Origin: an uncultured Arsenicibacter sp. | Lineage (GTDB): Bacteria > Bacteroidota > Bacteroidia > Cytophagales > Spirosomataceae | Length of the DNA: 35,453 nucleotides | Assembly (NCBI RefSeq): GCF_945952095.1 | Contig: NZ_CAMFHL010000056.1 | Coordinates: 1-35,453, forward strand | Reading direction: 5' to 3' | Part shown: piece after piece, positions 26,044-35,090 of the stretch | Position numbering within the stretch: the first letter of the stretch is position 1 | Layout: the number at the start of each line of letters is the position of its first letter | The notes under the pieces: generated by a model | What the model was told of the DNA's origin: nothing | Databases searched by the model: none | The model's input: only the letters and a program-made list of their open reading frames with translations | Program-made: the position numbers and the translations under genes

Positions 26044-26640
26044 TTAGTTGGTCAGCAGTTTTTGTTTGGCCGTCTCGTACTCGGCCTGTGTCAGTACGCC
26101 TTCATCAGCAAGGGTCTTCAGTTTCCTGATTTCATCAGCAATACTGAACGGCTTGAGGCTGGTAATGACTGTGCCGCGGATTTGTGGCGGAGGCATCAGT
26201 TCACCGGCATTGACCGCATTTTCCAGTTCAATAAAATACTTTTTCGACCGGCCGACACTCAGAATGGCGCCCATCGTATACCCTTGTTCTTTTGTGCCGG
26301 TTTGTACCAGTTCTTTAACAACGGCCCGTCCGTTGATGTAATTGGTGGGCATGTAGACACGGGGCCATGAGTGGTTCACGTAAATAAAGGTAAAGCTGTG
26401 GTTAGGCATGCTGCCTTCACCGAGTGAGAGCGTATCGCCTTTCTGGATGCGCCAGCCCGGGGCCGCCTTTGGTGAGTATCCCCAGTGCAGGTGGCTGGGC
26501 AGTACAGGGCCTTTGCGCAGATCATCGGCTGTTACAGGTTTAGGGGTTGGTGTCTGAGCAATGGCCATGCTGACGCCGGATATGAATAAGGCAGCAAGCA
26601 GGGATCTGCCGGCGCGTAAAGGAAAACGTTGATTTTTCAT
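26044..26640 (-). CDS. Secreted protein with C-terminal SHOCT domain
   Basis: A 198-residue protein with an N-terminal signal peptide (RSLLAALFISGVSMAIAQ, cleavage near residue 29) and a C-terminal SHOCT motif (IADEIRKLKTLADEGVLTQA, residues about 168-187, ending KQKLLTN). SHOCT is a short helical oligomerisation or tethering motif found at the ends of many unrelated bacterial proteins. The middle part (about 30-160), with WRIQKGDTLSLGEGS and RGTVITSLKPF, is not a family I recognise. It is followed by a non-coding SHOCT remnant. It lies outside the ligase operon (about 200 bp gap) and probably has its own promoter. Confidence 0.82.
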   Translation of the reverse strand: MKNQRFPLRAGRSLLAALFISGVSMAIAQTPTPKPVTADDLRKGPVLPSHLHWGYSPKAAPGWRIQKGDTLSLGEGSMPNHSFTFIYVNHSWPRVYMPTNYINGRAVVKELVQTGTKEQGYTMGAILSVGRSKKYFIELENAVNAGELMPPPQIRGTVITSLKPFSIADEIRKLKTLADEGVLTQAEYETAKQKLLTN

Positions 26641-26670
26641 AGTATACTGTGTGTGTTACTAATACGCCCT

Positions 26671-26699
26671 AAAATATAACAAGTAACGAAATAACGAAA
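26671..26699 (-). promoter_or_regulatory. Candidate Bacteroidota-type promoter of the SHOCT gene
   Basis: On the minus strand TATATTTT (-7-like, consensus TAnnTTTG) is preceded 17 nt upstream by TTTC (-33-like, consensus TTTG). It ends 31 bp before the ATG. Spacing is slightly short and each box has one mismatch, so this is only a candidate. Confidence 0.25.
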
Positions 26700-26789
26700 G
26701 TAGGTTGCTTTTAAGTAGGTGTGCCAGCGCAACGGACTCGCGGATTTGGTCGGGAGATAGTAGGGTGTAAGTGCATGTATACAAGCCCG

Positions 26790-27368
26790 TTATCTGGGGG
26801 AGAGTGTCGATAGGATATCCTGAATTTCCTTTAGGGTTGCTTCTGTAAAGGAAATGCGGCTTGCATACTCAAGCTGACCTGATTCCTTGGCGCGCAGGTA
26901 AAGATGGCCGGTATACGGCTGCTCCGTAGCTTCGGGGTCACGGGCATAATACAGCATAGCAATCTGCTTCCCGCTTTTAAAAAACGTGGTCGTATTATTC
27001 AGCTCCCGTGTTTCCCCCTTTGCGTTCAGATACGGCACCGATGCCGGAACGGGAGAGGGAAGTGTCTGCGCATACGGAATGAGCAGGCACGGGTAGGCAT
27101 TGGGATTGCAGAACGTGTATAGGGTTGCCTGGCCATCGTTCCGGTTGATGCTGGCAGGCGTGTCACCAAAGGATCCCGGCGTACGCAGGCTATAACTGTT
27201 GCCCTGATACGTTGCCGGGGGAAACTGGATCGTATAATCCATATTCAGGTTGATGGTCACCCAACCGGATTTCGGGCCGGTGGTGATGGAAACCGGGGCC
27301 GGTTCATCCGTTGTACAGGACAAAACCGCCACATAGCTGATAAGCAGAAAAAGTAACCCTCGTTTCAT
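26790..27368 (-). CDS. Hypothetical lipoprotein
   Basis: A 192-residue protein starting MKRGLLFLLISYVAVLSCTT, a type II signal peptide with C18 as the likely lipidation site (lipobox AVLSC followed by TT and an acidic DE, which in Bacteroidota can direct lipoproteins outward). The mature part is rich in Thr, Pro and Tyr and looks mostly beta (WVTINLNMDYTIQFPPATYQ, HLYLRAKESGQLEYASRISF), ending in a helix (LKEIQDILSTL). Two cysteines (CNPNAYPC) could form a disulfide. I do not recognise a family. It lies 132 bp downstream of the large beta-helix protein gene with a strong hairpin between, so it is probably a separate unit. Confidence 0.8.
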   Translation of the reverse strand: MKRGLLFLLISYVAVLSCTTDEPAPVSITTGPKSGWVTINLNMDYTIQFPPATYQGNSYSLRTPGSFGDTPASINRNDGQATLYTFCNPNAYPCLLIPYAQTLPSPVPASVPYLNAKGETRELNNTTTFFKSGKQIAMLYYARDPEATEQPYTGHLYLRAKESGQLEYASRISFTEATLKEIQDILSTLSPR

Positions 27369-27438
27369 CGTTATCTCCGTTTCTTTCCTGACCCGCCGGA
27401 GCGGAAAAAGGTTGGAATGGGAGAGGAGGGAAACTATT

Positions 27439-27478
27439 GGCGCCGTTCATACGCCTGATCAGGAGTACGAACGGCGCC
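27439..27478 (-). terminator. Nested hairpin after the beta-helix protein gene
   Basis: GGCGCCGTTC (27439-27448) and GAACGGCGCC (27469-27478) are a perfect 10-bp stem. The loop itself contains the palindrome CCTGATCAGG (27454-27463). It starts 22 bp past the stop codon of the large gene, as a terminator would. No strong U-tract is present. Confidence 0.65.
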
Positions 27479-27500
27479 CGTTTCTCATCAACGGATTGAC

Positions 27501-30500
27501 CTAGGGACAATTCACCGGCCCCTGTATCACAACGGTTCGGGTAACGGCCGGGCATCCTTCATCGCTTTGTACGGTGAGGGTGTAGGTGCCGCCCAGCACG
27601 ACGTTGCCGGCAAAAACGGTATAGGCTCCCGTCTGGCGGTAAACGGTTGAGAACACATAGCCGTCGGGTCCGGTAAAAACAAACGACTTTCCGGTGGCCG
27701 GCGCCGTCAGCCGGACGGGCGCGTTACAACCAGCCGTGCCGTCGGCGGTGATGCTGCCCGCTGTGGCACTGGTGCCCTGCCGTATGGTGTTGGTTGTCAG
27801 CGACTGGCAGGCGGTTCCCCGGCCGTTTGCCGCTACAAGGGTGTAGGTGCCAATGGCTGTGACGGCAAACTGACCGGTGAGATTGGTTTGATTGCCGGGT
27901 AACAGGCTGAAGCTGGTGGCTCCGCCGGCGCTTGCCGAGAGGGTAACGCTGTTGGGGCCGCAGCCGATGGCGCCCGTGCGGCTGATGCTGACGGGCCCCG
28001 GTGGTACCAGATTACTGCTCACATTGAGCGACGTCGTGCTGAAACAGCCGGTTGCCGGATTAATGGCACTAACGGAATAGGGACCGGTTTCGCTTACTGC
28101 GATGGCATCAGCAGCCTGCGTGGTGAAACTGTTTGCACTGGCAAAGCTGTAGCTGACACCATCCGCAGGGCTGGCGGCGGTAAGGGTAAGCGTTTGGATA
28201 CCACAGAGCAGTACGCCGTTATTGGTGGCCATGAGCGAGATGCCGGGCGTTTCGGTGCTGCTGGTAATGGCGGTGGTGGCAGAACTGACGCAGCCATTGA
28301 CGGGGTTAGTGGCCGTTACGGAATAAGGTCCGGGGCCGTTGAGGCTGATGGCCGTGGCGGTTGTGTTGGTGATAGCCGGTCCGGCAAAGCTGAACGAAAC
28401 ACCACCGGCCGCGCTTGCCGCCGTTGCCGTCAGCGTCCGGACCGCACAGGTGAGTACGCCGTTGCCGGTAGCGGTCAGCGAGACGCCGGGTGCAGCAGTG
28501 TTGCTGGTGATGGTGGTGCTCGTAAAACTCCGGCATCCGTTGGCGGGATTGGTGGCGGTTACGGAGTAAGTATCTGCCGCGTTCACCGTAAGCTGGCTGG
28601 CGGATGCTGTAAAGGCCGCCGGACTGCTGAAACTGTAGCTGACGCCACCGGTGGCGCTTCCGGCAGTGAGGGTTAGCGCGGGGAAGGCACACGTTATCAC
28701 ACCGCTGTTAGTAGCGTTCAGCGAGACACCGGGGGCCGTGGTATTGCTGGTAATGGCCGTGCTGGTAAAGCTGCGACACCCGTTTGTCGGGTTGGTGGCG
28801 GTCACCGAGTAGGTACTGGCGGTGTTTACCGCGATACGGTTACCGGTGGTTGTAAAGGCTGCCGGACTGCTGAAACTGTAACTGACACCGCCCGTAGGAC
28901 TGGCGGCCGTCAGGGTCAGTGCCTGGACGGCACAGGTCAGTATGCCGTTGTCGGTAGCCGTCAGCGATATGCCTGGTGTGGCGGTATTCGACGACACGGT
29001 AATGGTGGTAAACTGACTGCATCCATCCAGACCGTTACCGGCGCTGATGGTATAGGTGCGGGCGGCTGTAATCCGGTACACGCCGGCGCTCAGGGTGGCG
29101 GCAGCCGCGGGCGAAATGCTGTAGGTCGTGGCGCGTGCCGACGAGGCGGTCAGGGTTACGGCCGACGGATTGCAGCCCAGCAGCCCGGCCGACGAAAGCC
29201 CCACGGCACCAACGGCGACCGTACTGCCCGACACCGAAACCGTAGCTGATGCGGAACAGCCTTCAGCACTGGTAACGGTAACAGAATACGTACCCACGGC
29301 GCTTGCCGATGTGGTGGCCGTGCCGGTGGGTGCCGTGTTTTGTCCGGGACCGCTGAATACATACTGAAACGAACTGCTGCCGGTAGCGGCAGCGGTCAGG
29401 GTCAGGCTGGCATCTGCGCAGGTGAGCAGTCCGTCGTTGGAGGCCGATAATACTACACTGACGGGCGGACCGGTATATTCAAAGGCACCGGCATCGGGGG
29501 GGATAGAGCGCGAACGGCCGTTTGCATCGCCCGGCGGCAGGGTTAACGGGGCGGGTGATATACCTGCGTTTCTGGCTGGGCTGCATTCACCCAGCGCATG
29601 TGTACTGACCAGCCCCCCGTTGTTCTGGCGCAGCGGCCCACTGCGTATCGGTTGATTTGTTTTGTCGCTCGTGCTGGTGAGGACCTCATTATCCAGATCA
29701 GAACTGCTGATATTGCCGCCCAGCGACGTAATGCCGTACGGGGAATCAAAATTGCCGGGTTTTGATGTGAAGGTATTACCGTCGAACAGGCAATTCAGAA
29801 TTTTCACAGAGTTATCATAGGTTAAGGTCTGTGAACCACCGGAATTTGCGACGAAACTGCAGTGTATCAGGTTCAGCGAAGAAGACGTGCCGGAATAGAT
29901 GGCATTCCCTCCACCTAACGAGGTGGAGTTGCTTGAAAAGGTACAGTTCGTCATGGTTGTTGAGGTATTTACCTGCACAAATGCCCCGCCGTTAAAGGTT
30001 GAGCTGTTCCCGACAAACGTACACCGCTGAAAAGTAGCTGTTCCTCCGCCACAGCGGAAGGCGCCTCCATCGCCCAGCGTTGTTTCATTGCCGGAAAACT
30101 GGCAGTCGGTGATTACGGCATTTCCGGATAACAGGTTGACACCGCCGGCATCCGGGTCAAACAACGCCCTGCAGTTGATGACCAGGCACCGGGTCATGGT
30201 CAGTGTTCCCGTGCCCAGAGACGCCAGCAGCCCGGCGCCGCCTAATCCATCGTCTACAGCCGCAGGCATACTTCGGCCGCTTCCCAGAATCAAATCGCGT
30301 AGTGTCAGGCTTTTGTTGGTCTGAACCATGCGGAGAATACGGAATTCCTGAGAGACTACACGTTCGATAAGCGTTCCGCCGCTTCCGGTAGCTGGTACGA
30401 GTGACGTTCTGCCTGTGATTGTACAGGATTCGGTGATTTCCGGTAAAGCAGCGGTCAGGCCAATGGATCCGGTTGCCGTAATATTGATGGTATACGGCGC

Positions 30501-30668
30501 GCTGGTTGAGTTTCCGGCGGTGATGGCAGCACGGAGCGATCCCGGTCCGTCATTCGCGTTGGTTGTGACGGTAATCGTTGTAAGACTGGTTTGGGCAACA
30601 GCACCCGCAGACAGCAGGAGCAGGCTTATTGCCAGCAGCCGGTTTATGATAAGATGGTAGCGATGCAT
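27501..30668 (-). CDS. Secreted choice-of-anchor-Q beta-helix protein with C-terminal repeats
   Basis: A 1055-residue surface or secreted protein. The ATG at 30668 (MHRYHLIINRLL) gives a signal peptide ending at AGAVAQ (about residue 26). Residues about 28-400 form a right-handed parallel beta-helix of the polymorphic-membrane-protein/choice-of-anchor-Q type: NDGPGSLRAAI at the start, repeated CxFxGN turns (CQFSGNET, CTFVGNSS, CTFSSNST, CSFVANSG, CLFDGNTF), and the closing NGRSRSIPPDAGAFEY motif. From about 402 to the end are eight Ser/Thr/Ala-rich units of about 80 residues with paired cysteines. No type IX sorting domain is seen at the C-terminus, which ends GPVNCP, so export beyond the outer membrane is unresolved. 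Likely an adhesin or matrix-type protein. Confidence 0.88.
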   Translation of the reverse strand: MHRYHLIINRLLAISLLLLSAGAVAQTSLTTITVTTNANDGPGSLRAAITAGNSTSAPYTINITATGSIGLTAALPEITESCTITGRTSLVPATGSGGTLIERVVSQEFRILRMVQTNKSLTLRDLILGSGRSMPAAVDDGLGGAGLLASLGTGTLTMTRCLVINCRALFDPDAGGVNLLSGNAVITDCQFSGNETTLGDGGAFRCGGGTATFQRCTFVGNSSTFNGGAFVQVNTSTTMTNCTFSSNSTSLGGGNAIYSGTSSSLNLIHCSFVANSGGSQTLTYDNSVKILNCLFDGNTFTSKPGNFDSPYGITSLGGNISSSDLDNEVLTSTSDKTNQPIRSGPLRQNNGGLVSTHALGECSPARNAGISPAPLTLPPGDANGRSRSIPPDAGAFEYTGPPVSVVLSASNDGLLTCADASLTLTAAATGSSSFQYVFSGPGQNTAPTGTATTSASAVGTYSVTVTSAEGCSASATVSVSGSTVAVGAVGLSSAGLLGCNPSAVTLTASSARATTYSISPAAAATLSAGVYRITAARTYTISAGNGLDGCSQFTTITVSSNTATPGISLTATDNGILTCAVQALTLTAASPTGGVSYSFSSPAAFTTTGNRIAVNTASTYSVTATNPTNGCRSFTSTAITSNTTAPGVSLNATNSGVITCAFPALTLTAGSATGGVSYSFSSPAAFTASASQLTVNAADTYSVTATNPANGCRSFTSTTITSNTAAPGVSLTATGNGVLTCAVRTLTATAASAAGGVSFSFAGPAITNTTATAISLNGPGPYSVTATNPVNGCVSSATTAITSSTETPGISLMATNNGVLLCGIQTLTLTAASPADGVSYSFASANSFTTQAADAIAVSETGPYSVSAINPATGCFSTTSLNVSSNLVPPGPVSISRTGAIGCGPNSVTLSASAGGATSFSLLPGNQTNLTGQFAVTAIGTYTLVAANGRGTACQSLTTNTIRQGTSATAGSITADGTAGCNAPVRLTAPATGKSFVFTGPDGYVFSTVYRQTGAYTVFAGNVVLGGTYTLTVQSDEGCPAVTRTVVIQGPVNCP
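27504..29462 (-). repeat. Eight tandem repeats of about 80 codons inside the beta-helix gene
   Basis: Eight consecutive units have the plan NG(V/I)LTCA..LTLTAAS..GGVSYSF...YSVTATNP.NGC..., each with one cysteine near its start and one near its end. Units 3 to 6 are the most alike and share long nucleotide matches (about 28.1-28.95 kb); units 1, 2, 7 and 8 are diverged. The close central copies point to recent expansion or homogenisation. The paired cysteines suggest one disulfide per Ig-like beta-sandwich unit. Confidence 0.8.
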
Positions 30669-30924
30669 ACCATGCAAAAAAGCGCTTTACCGGCACCGGA
30701 TGCAATTTTCAGGCATAGACAAATAGCGTAGACATTTTATAAGGTTTTGATAATGAGGGGTATATTTAGGGTGCCGGATTTGTGGAATACCGCCTCTGGT
30801 TGCATCAATCACATAAAGCCCGGCCGTATTGATGTTGATGCTGTAACCGAACGGGATTTTTAGGATATCGGGTTTCAGGCAGAAGCGTATTCTGAACAGA
30901 CTTGCCGGTAAATTACTCAGACCA

Positions 30925-33303
30925 ATGTATACACTCGACGTAAAAATTGCCCTTCGCGCCTTTTTTAAAGAAAAATGGTACAATTTTTTAAATATTGCCG
31001 GACTGGCACTGGGCTTATCTGCCTTTATTATCGTTTCCTTATATGTTGACAATGAGACCAGTTATGATCAGTGGAATGATCAGATTGACCGCATTTTTCT
31101 GGTAGAGCGTGAGCTGCCTGACGGCCCTTCTCCGTATACGCCCGGCAAATTAGCGGCTGCCATAAAAAGCCAGTGTCCGGAGGTTGAAGAAGCGGGAAGA
31201 ATCAATACGGCGTTGTTTCAACTGCCGTTTTACACCGCTTCGGGAAGGTATCTGGTTAAAAAGTGGATGGGTGCAGATTATTCCATCGCCGGAATGTTCA
31301 GAATCAGGCCGAAAGACTTTCAGCTGAAACCTGATGGCACAGGGCTGACCACGCTGCTCTCACCACAAATGGCAGCGGCGCTTTTCCCGCATGAGGCTTC
31401 CGTTCAGAACAAGACCGTGTACATGTTGTCAAAAACGGGGATGCCGCTCATGATCAATGGGGTTGTGAACGAGTCGCCCGGTAACACTAATCTAACCTTC
31501 GATTGTATTGGTTTCAGCGATGACATTACGCAGGGTAAGGATCAGAGCTATGCCAACCAGATTTACCAGACTTATTTACTGGTAAGACCCGGTACTGACG
31601 TCAGCCGGTTAACCCGGAAGATCGATAAGATCTATAAAGAAGCGGCGATGGCTGATACCAGTGAGGTCGCTAAGGCTGCGCTGCGGGCAACTAAAACGGC
31701 TGTTTATCTGGATCCGCTGGCGACCCTGCACCTGAAACCGCATTACGGCTCTTCTGTAAATAATCAGCTGGTACAGGGCTTGATTATACTGGCTGTAATC
31801 ATCCTGGCCGTCACCGGAATCAATTTTACAAACCTCTATATTACGCAGGCGGGCAGACGGGCAAAAGAAGTCGGCATTAAGAAAGTCAACGGCATCGGTC
31901 AACGGCAGATTATCGGGCAGTTTCTGCTCGAAATAGTGTTGCAGGGTAGTGTTGCGTTGCTGATTTCATTTGGCATTGTACTGATCAGCTTACCATACGT
32001 AAATCAGTTGTTAGGCGTCACCTTGCAGATGTCCGGTATAAACCTGCACGTTATCGGGCAGCTGGCCGTTGCGTTGCTGATGCTGACGGCACTGGCCGGG
32101 CTGTACCCATCCCTGATGCTGGCCGGCTTTTCACCGGCTGTTGTGTTGCGGGGTAATGAACCGGATAACCGGGGGAGATTTACCTGGATCAGGGGTTCAT
32201 TGACCATCTTTCAGTTTGCTTTTGCGACCGGCTTTGTCATCGTCTTGGTCGTTATCAATCAGCAGCTTACCTTTATGCGGTCTGAACATCCGGGTTTTAC
32301 GGCAAAACAGGTGGTGTACATCGATAATCTCGGTATTTACAACCATCCCCGGCAATTTGAGTCTGTCAGTAGCCGGATCAGGGCAATACCCGGGGTGAAA
32401 AACGTTACGGTAGCCTCCACTGTGCCGGGCGGTATGCTACCCGCCACCTATGAATATATCGTTCGTGACAGGCCGTATGCCATGCAGACGATTGCTGTTG
32501 GTTATGGCTATTTTGAAACCCTGGGTATCCGGTTGACAGAAGGCGAGGCCTTTTCGTCATCCTTTCCGGTTGATTCGGCTCATGCTGTGATTAACGAGAC
32601 AGCAGCCAGGGCGATAGGCATAAAAAATCCGGTCGGGACAATCATACAAGGGCGTTATGGGAGTTACCGGATAACCGGCGTTGTAAAGGATGTAAAAGCG
32701 CAGGGGTTTGAGACGGCAATTGCGCCGGCTATTTATGTGATGCATACCGGGGCCGGCATCGCAAAAACTCAGATTATGATCAGTATCGAACAAAAGGCAA
32801 TGACAGCCGTATTGGCTGTGTTACGTCAACAGTGGAGCAGTATCAATAAACTGGACGGTGATACTTTCAGTTACCATTTTCTGGATGATGTATACGGGCA
32901 GCTTTTCCGCAGACAGGAGCAGTTAAAAAACGTGCTGAGCGGGTTTTCGGCACTGGCCATCCTGATAGCTTCACTGGGTGTTTTTGCATTGGCGGCTCAG
33001 TCCGTTCGTTCCCGGATGAAGGAAATTGCGGTCCGGAAAGTATTCGGAGCCGGAGGGCGGCAACTGGTGCTTACGTTGGCCAGGCCGTTTCTGTTTATGG
33101 TTCTGATAGCCAACGGCATTGCGTGGCCGGTATCCTGGCTTGTCGCTGATACCTGGCTTGAGACGTTTGCTTACCGGATTCCTGTTACGGTGTTTCCCTT
33201 TGTGATCGGATTGGCGATCTCATTATTGGTTGTTATCCTTACGGTGTGCGGGCAGATTATACGGGCTGTCCGTTTTAATCCGGCCTTTACGTTAAAGCGG
33301 TGA
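30925..33303 (+). CDS. ABC transporter permease, MacB/FtsX type (two FtsX domains)
   Basis: A 792-residue inner-membrane protein of the kind common in Cytophagales. The N-terminus LDVKIALRAFFKEKWYNFLN is followed by TM1 (about 20-42) and a MacB-like periplasmic domain (about 45-270). The first FtsX block has three further spans (about 275-445), with the cytoplasmic signature GRRAKEVGIKKVNGIGQRQI (about 310-330). After a second periplasmic domain comes the last FtsX block (about 670-790), with VRSRMKEIAVRKVFGAGGRQ. No ATPase gene lies in the window, so it must use a subunit encoded elsewhere. Family members act in mechanotransmission for lipoprotein or small-molecule export rather than classical translocation. 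Confidence 0.92.
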   Translation: MYTLDVKIALRAFFKEKWYNFLNIAGLALGLSAFIIVSLYVDNETSYDQWNDQIDRIFLVERELPDGPSPYTPGKLAAAIKSQCPEVEEAGRINTALFQLPFYTASGRYLVKKWMGADYSIAGMFRIRPKDFQLKPDGTGLTTLLSPQMAAALFPHEASVQNKTVYMLSKTGMPLMINGVVNESPGNTNLTFDCIGFSDDITQGKDQSYANQIYQTYLLVRPGTDVSRLTRKIDKIYKEAAMADTSEVAKAALRATKTAVYLDPLATLHLKPHYGSSVNNQLVQGLIILAVIILAVTGINFTNLYITQAGRRAKEVGIKKVNGIGQRQIIGQFLLEIVLQGSVALLISFGIVLISLPYVNQLLGVTLQMSGINLHVIGQLAVALLMLTALAGLYPSLMLAGFSPAVVLRGNEPDNRGRFTWIRGSLTIFQFAFATGFVIVLVVINQQLTFMRSEHPGFTAKQVVYIDNLGIYNHPRQFESVSSRIRAIPGVKNVTVASTVPGGMLPATYEYIVRDRPYAMQTIAVGYGYFETLGIRLTEGEAFSSSFPVDSAHAVINETAARAIGIKNPVGTIIQGRYGSYRITGVVKDVKAQGFETAIAPAIYVMHTGAGIAKTQIMISIEQKAMTAVLAVLRQQWSSINKLDGDTFSYHFLDDVYGQLFRRQEQLKNVLSGFSALAILIASLGVFALAAQSVRSRMKEIAVRKVFGAGGRQLVLTLARPFLFMVLIANGIAWPVSWLVADTWLETFAYRIPVTVFPFVIGLAISLLVVILTVCGQIIRAVRFNPAFTLKR

Positions 33304-33540
33304 AGGTGTGAAGGGTGGCGTAATGGCAGTGAACAAAAGCAACTGGCGGGAACTATAGCAGCCAAAACCGCTTATAAAAGGCTGATCACCTAAAAGCTGA
33401 CCCAGTAAATAAATAATTGTCTAATAATTATATATTTAAACCGATTGGTTTTAACTTTTCTGCCGAATGATTACACCATTGGGTTCTGTTAATGAACCTA
33501 TACTAGTTATCTATCCACTACAGTCTGTTAACGTATTAAT

Positions 33541-34800
33541 ATGCACATGAAAAATTGGTACTATTCTTTTGTACTTATAGTTGCATTAATCTTCCACGCC
33601 AGTCTGCCTGCTTTTTCCCAATGGTCGACCGGTTCTCTCGCAAGATTTCGATTTAATATTACGTCCGCCAGTGTTGGCTCCAAAGCATTGTTTGCCGGGG
33701 GATATTACTATAGAACGCCTTACAAGATTGTCAATTATGCTGGTGTCGATATCTATGATGATGCGACCGGACAGTGGACAACTGCCTCTCTTTCTCAGGG
33801 AAGAATAAGGATGGCGGTTACCAATACGGATACACTGGCTTTTTTTGGTGGCGGAATGATTTATGATTCCACATTCGCCTTGGCAAATCCTACTAATACG
33901 GCAAGGATCGACATTTACAATGTGAACACCAATCAATGGAAAACAGCAGAGCTTTCGCGCCCAAGAGAGAATATGGCAGCAGCCAGTGCTGGCGGCAAAG
34001 TCCTGTTTGCAGGTGGCACAGATTTTTCAGGGAATAAATACCGGACAGTCGATATTTATGATGTAGCGGCGAACCAATGGTGGACAACCGATCTTCCACG
34101 ACTAAGCGGGGCTGGTATAGCCGTTACGAGTGTGGGCAGTAAGATCTACTTTGCGGCCAATAATCAGCTGGATGTGTTTGACACCAGTACAAGCCAATGG
34201 CAAATAGAAACGTATCCCGAACCAACTACATACATGAAGGGTCTGAGTTTGGGCGAACGGGCTTTTTTTGCCGGAGGCGTTTATGCGATTGAAGCGGGTG
34301 GAAACCCTTCAGGAAATATAAATATTCTTAATATAACAACAAGTCAATGGTCGGTAGCTAAGCTATCCGCTGGCCGGTTTGTATCTGGTGCTCAGGTGGC
34401 AAATATTCTGTTATTTGGCGGAGGGGGAAGCAGCCTTGTTGATATCTATGATGAAACGCTTAATCAATGGTCAACATTTAGAACACCTAATGTCAGCGAC
34501 CCTGTGGCTATGGCAAGGGCCGGCAATAAAGTACTGTTTGCCAGTAACAGCAGTAGTGCGGTAGATATACTTACAGTTACCCCTACCACGATTTGTCAAT
34601 CCCGTCAGTCTGGCAGTTGGGGCGATAGCACTACATGGGCGTGCGGGCATGTTCCGGGCGTTTCTGATTACGTTATACTAAATAGTGGTCATGCCGTTAG
34701 TCTGTCATCCGGAGAAACCAGTGTAAAAAAAATCAGCAACAACGGAGGGCGTTTAATTTTTTCAACAGAAAGCAGTAAGCTTCGGATTGGGTTTTATTAG
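33541..34800 (+). CDS. Secreted Kelch-like beta-propeller protein
   Basis: A 419-residue exported protein starting MHMKNWYYSFVLIVALIFHA with signal cleavage near AFSQ (about residue 27). Seven units follow, each with the pattern W.T..L...R...A....G.K.LFAGG...(V/I)DIYD..T.Q, the right number for one propeller of Kelch type. A short C-terminal module (about 350-419) has SGSWGDSTTWACGHVPG.SD, a motif found before sorting domains in related Cytophagales surface proteins, but the protein ends at LRIGFY without the expected continuation, so a type IX sorting tail is missing or lost. Base composition is AT-richer than the left part of the window. A propeller interaction or enzyme-like role cannot be chosen. 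Confidence 0.85.
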   Translation: MHMKNWYYSFVLIVALIFHASLPAFSQWSTGSLARFRFNITSASVGSKALFAGGYYYRTPYKIVNYAGVDIYDDATGQWTTASLSQGRIRMAVTNTDTLAFFGGGMIYDSTFALANPTNTARIDIYNVNTNQWKTAELSRPRENMAAASAGGKVLFAGGTDFSGNKYRTVDIYDVAANQWWTTDLPRLSGAGIAVTSVGSKIYFAANNQLDVFDTSTSQWQIETYPEPTTYMKGLSLGERAFFAGGVYAIEAGGNPSGNINILNITTSQWSVAKLSAGRFVSGAQVANILLFGGGGSSLVDIYDETLNQWSTFRTPNVSDPVAMARAGNKVLFASNSSSAVDILTVTPTTICQSRQSGSWGDSTTWACGHVPGVSDYVILNSGHAVSLSSGETSVKKISNNGGRLIFSTESSKLRIGFY

Positions 34801-34911
34801 TAAGCTAAAGCGCATGTTCGGAAAGAGTTAATTTACACATGTAATAAAGACGCTAAAATAATGAGAGCGTTAGACAGATAAAATGCGCGTAAAACGCTCA
34901 GAAGGAGGGAA

Positions 34912-34949
34912 AATGAAAAAGCCTCGTAGTGTTACGAGGCTTGGTCATT
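34912..34949 (-). terminator. Intrinsic terminator, apparently that of a displaced tRNA gene
   Basis: AAGCCTCGTA (34919-34928) and TACGAGGCTT (34933-34942) form a perfect 10-bp stem with a 4-nt loop, extended by AATGA/TCATT outside a 2x2 bulge. On the minus strand it reads into GGCTTTTTCATTTTCC, a U-tract. No minus-strand gene ends just before it except the tRNA 3'-end fragment 20 bp upstream, which fits a tRNA terminator left at the boundary of an integrated element. Confidence 0.75.
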
Positions 34950-34968
34950 ACAAGAAACTTGACTTTCT

Positions 34969-34987
34969 AGCGGTCCGGACGGGATCG
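34969..34987 (-). other. tRNA 3'-end fragment, candidate attachment site (att)
   Basis: On the minus strand CGATCCCGTCCGGACCGCT equals the last part of a Bacteroidota tRNA: end of the T-loop, the T-stem 3' strand (CCCGT), acceptor 3' strand CCGGACC and discriminator G, followed by the terminator described separately. The acceptor strand and G73 best fit tRNA-Asp, from memory of that tRNA and not from a search. The 5' side is not tRNA: no T-stem partner, anticodon arm or D arm precedes it. Integrases that target tRNA 3' ends leave exactly such a copy at the far end of the inserted element. Confidence 0.65.
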
Positions 34988-35065
34988 CTGAAGTAAAGGA
35001 ATGAGTTTTTGAAACGCCTTGTAAATGCTTTATTAGTAGCCAATTACCTGCACGTGGCAGATTGG

Positions 35066-35088
35066 TGTACCCCAAATTGTACCTCAAA
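35066..35088. repeat. Two 11-bp direct repeats, TGTACCCCAAA / TGTACCTCAAA
   Basis: TGTACCCCAAA (35066-35076) and TGTACCTCAAA (35078-35088) differ at one base and are spaced 12 bp start to start, about one helical turn. They lie about 80 bp from the tRNA fragment. Candidate integrase arm-binding sites or an operator. Confidence 0.55.
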
Positions 35089-35090
35089 GG

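Noticed and set aside
28194..28676. 160-codon plus-strand open frame within the repeat region
   Set aside because: Shadow of the low-complexity repeats of the beta-helix protein; Gly/Arg-rich with no domain.
30687..31052. 121-codon minus-strand open frame spanning the spacer before the ABC permease
   Set aside because: Its first third is antisense to the permease and it has no ATG-based signal or known motif. The spacer part (GYSININTAGLYVIDATRGG) reads protein-like, so a relic is possible, but I cannot support a gene.
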